A stretch of DNA of 64,000 nucleotides from Granulosicoccus sp045110515. Lineage in GTDB: Bacteria > Pseudomonadota > Gammaproteobacteria > Granulosicoccales > Granulosicoccaceae. The stretch covers positions 31,049 through 95,048 of the forward strand of contig JBGCGD010000044.1 of assembly GCA_045110515.1 (NCBI GenBank), written 5' to 3'. The notes below the pieces were generated by a model. That model had not been told where the DNA came from, did not search any database, and saw only the letters and a list, made by a program, of their open reading frames with translations. This document shows, in pieces, positions 63,626 to 64,000 of this stretch. The position numbers and the translations under genes were made by a program. Every line of letters starts with the position of its first letter. The stretch's first letter is position 1.

Positions 63626-64000
63626 ATGTTAACGATGAATACCGCCACTATTTCACACTGGTTTTTAACAAGGGCCCGAGGCACTAAAAGAGCAATCACT
63701 TTAGTTGTCGATTTTATAGCGGTTATTGCCGCGCTGTGGGTCGCATTTTCATTACGATACAGTACTATTTATTTCCCAACGAGTGAGCAGTGGTGGATTT
63801 TCCTACTTGCACCTGTGATAGCAATCCCAATTTTTATCAAATTTGGTCTTTATCGGGCAATTGTCCGTTATTTAGGGATGCGGGCAATATGGACAGTTGT
63901 TAAAGCAACAGTATTGTATACGCTGATTTTCGCCGTTATTATTTTATTGGCTGGATCTGATATAACAGGCGTGGTGCCGAGAACAGTTTATGGTATCAAT
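63626..64000 (+). CDS. WbpM/CapD-type nucleotide-sugar dehydratase, N-terminal part, cut by window
   Basis: The frame runs from ATG 63626 (or 63635) through the window edge, 125 codons. Four hydrophobic segments (about residues 24-43, 58-73, 88-106 and the end) with the motif KFGLYRAIVRYLG between them match the membrane part of polysaccharide-type nucleotide-sugar dehydratases such as WbpM. The catalytic domain is beyond the window. It suggests a surface polysaccharide locus starts here. Confidence 0.8.
   Translation, partial: MLTMNTATISHWFLTRARGTKRAITLVVDFIAVIAALWVAFSLRYSTIYFPTSEQWWIFLLAPVIAIPIFIKFGLYRAIVRYLGMRAIWTVVKATVLYTLIFAVIILLAGSDITGVVPRTVYGIN

Noticed and set aside
1..64000. Insertion sequence, prophage, integrase or CRISPR-Cas genes
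   Set aside because: No transposase, integrase, terminase or Cas signature was seen in any frame, and gene order is mostly conserved housekeeping.

Overview
The window looks like a stretch of chromosomal backbone from a free-living gammaproteobacterium. The evidence is gene content and order: queA-tgt-yajC-secD-secF-suhB-trmJ-cysE-iscRSUA-hscBA-fdx-iscX, and mtaD-like/ubiG/yciK-like genes divergent from gyrA-serC-pheA-tyrA-aroA-cmk-rpsA-ihfB. Both blocks match arrangements known from Pseudomonas, with local differences (unfused tyrA and aroA, no hisC, mtnA, mupP or lapA in the expected places). No insertion sequence, prophage, rRNA operon or CRISPR array was seen. Genes are closely packed, often with ATGA-type overlaps, and GTG or TTG starts are common.

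Region 1 (1-9.2 kb): a truncated JmjC/cupin-like oxygenase gene divergent from a GNAT gene; a DUF599 membrane protein; a minus-strand dapC-dapD-arsC-like lysine pathway cluster; a DUF1415 gene; a Tat-exported dienelactone hydrolase; and hflK-hflC followed by a DUF2853 gene.

Region 2 (9.2-24.5 kb): a PlsB-like acyltransferase, pgi, parC, htpX, a degenerate REC/GGDEF-like protein, the EF-P modification cluster efp-epmA-(EpmC-like HExxH protein), then convergent sco-pcuAC-psd with a G-rich octamer repeat between sco and pcuAC. prmB, small envelope proteins, a lysozyme-like lipoprotein and ogt follow.

Region 3 (24.5-31.7 kb): a HlyU-like gene abutting an unusual exported subtilisin-like protein that also carries a zinc-peptidase-like motif; an EAL/HDOD signalling protein; then a minus-strand operon with an MTA/SAH deaminase-like amidohydrolase, ubiG, a squalene/phytoene-synthase-like gene and a yciK-like SDR.

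Region 4 (31.8-48.7 kb): gyrA and aromatic amino acid biosynthesis (serC, pheA, tyrA, aroA), cmk, rpsA with a structured leader, ihfB, lapB, pyrF, a phosphoribosyltransferase, tRNA-Leu(CAA), and a secreted cysteine-repeat protein of unknown function.

Region 5 (49-64 kb): queuosine synthesis (queA, tgt), Sec accessory proteins (yajC, secD, secF), suhB, trmJ, cysE, and a full isc iron-sulfur cluster operon with a good IscR-type operator and hairpins in three intergenic gaps. It ends with tRNA-Pro(TGG), tRNA-Arg(TCT) and the start of a WbpM/CapD-type polysaccharide gene cut by the window edge.

Most of the window is ordinary housekeeping. The items that most deserve a second look are the two-signature protease at 24.9-26.4 kb, the EpmC-like protein at 18.6 kb, the quadruplex-forming repeat at 20.5 kb, the cysteine-repeat secreted protein at 47.8-48.7 kb, and the isc intergenic structures. 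All functional calls are from reading the sequence; no database search was run.
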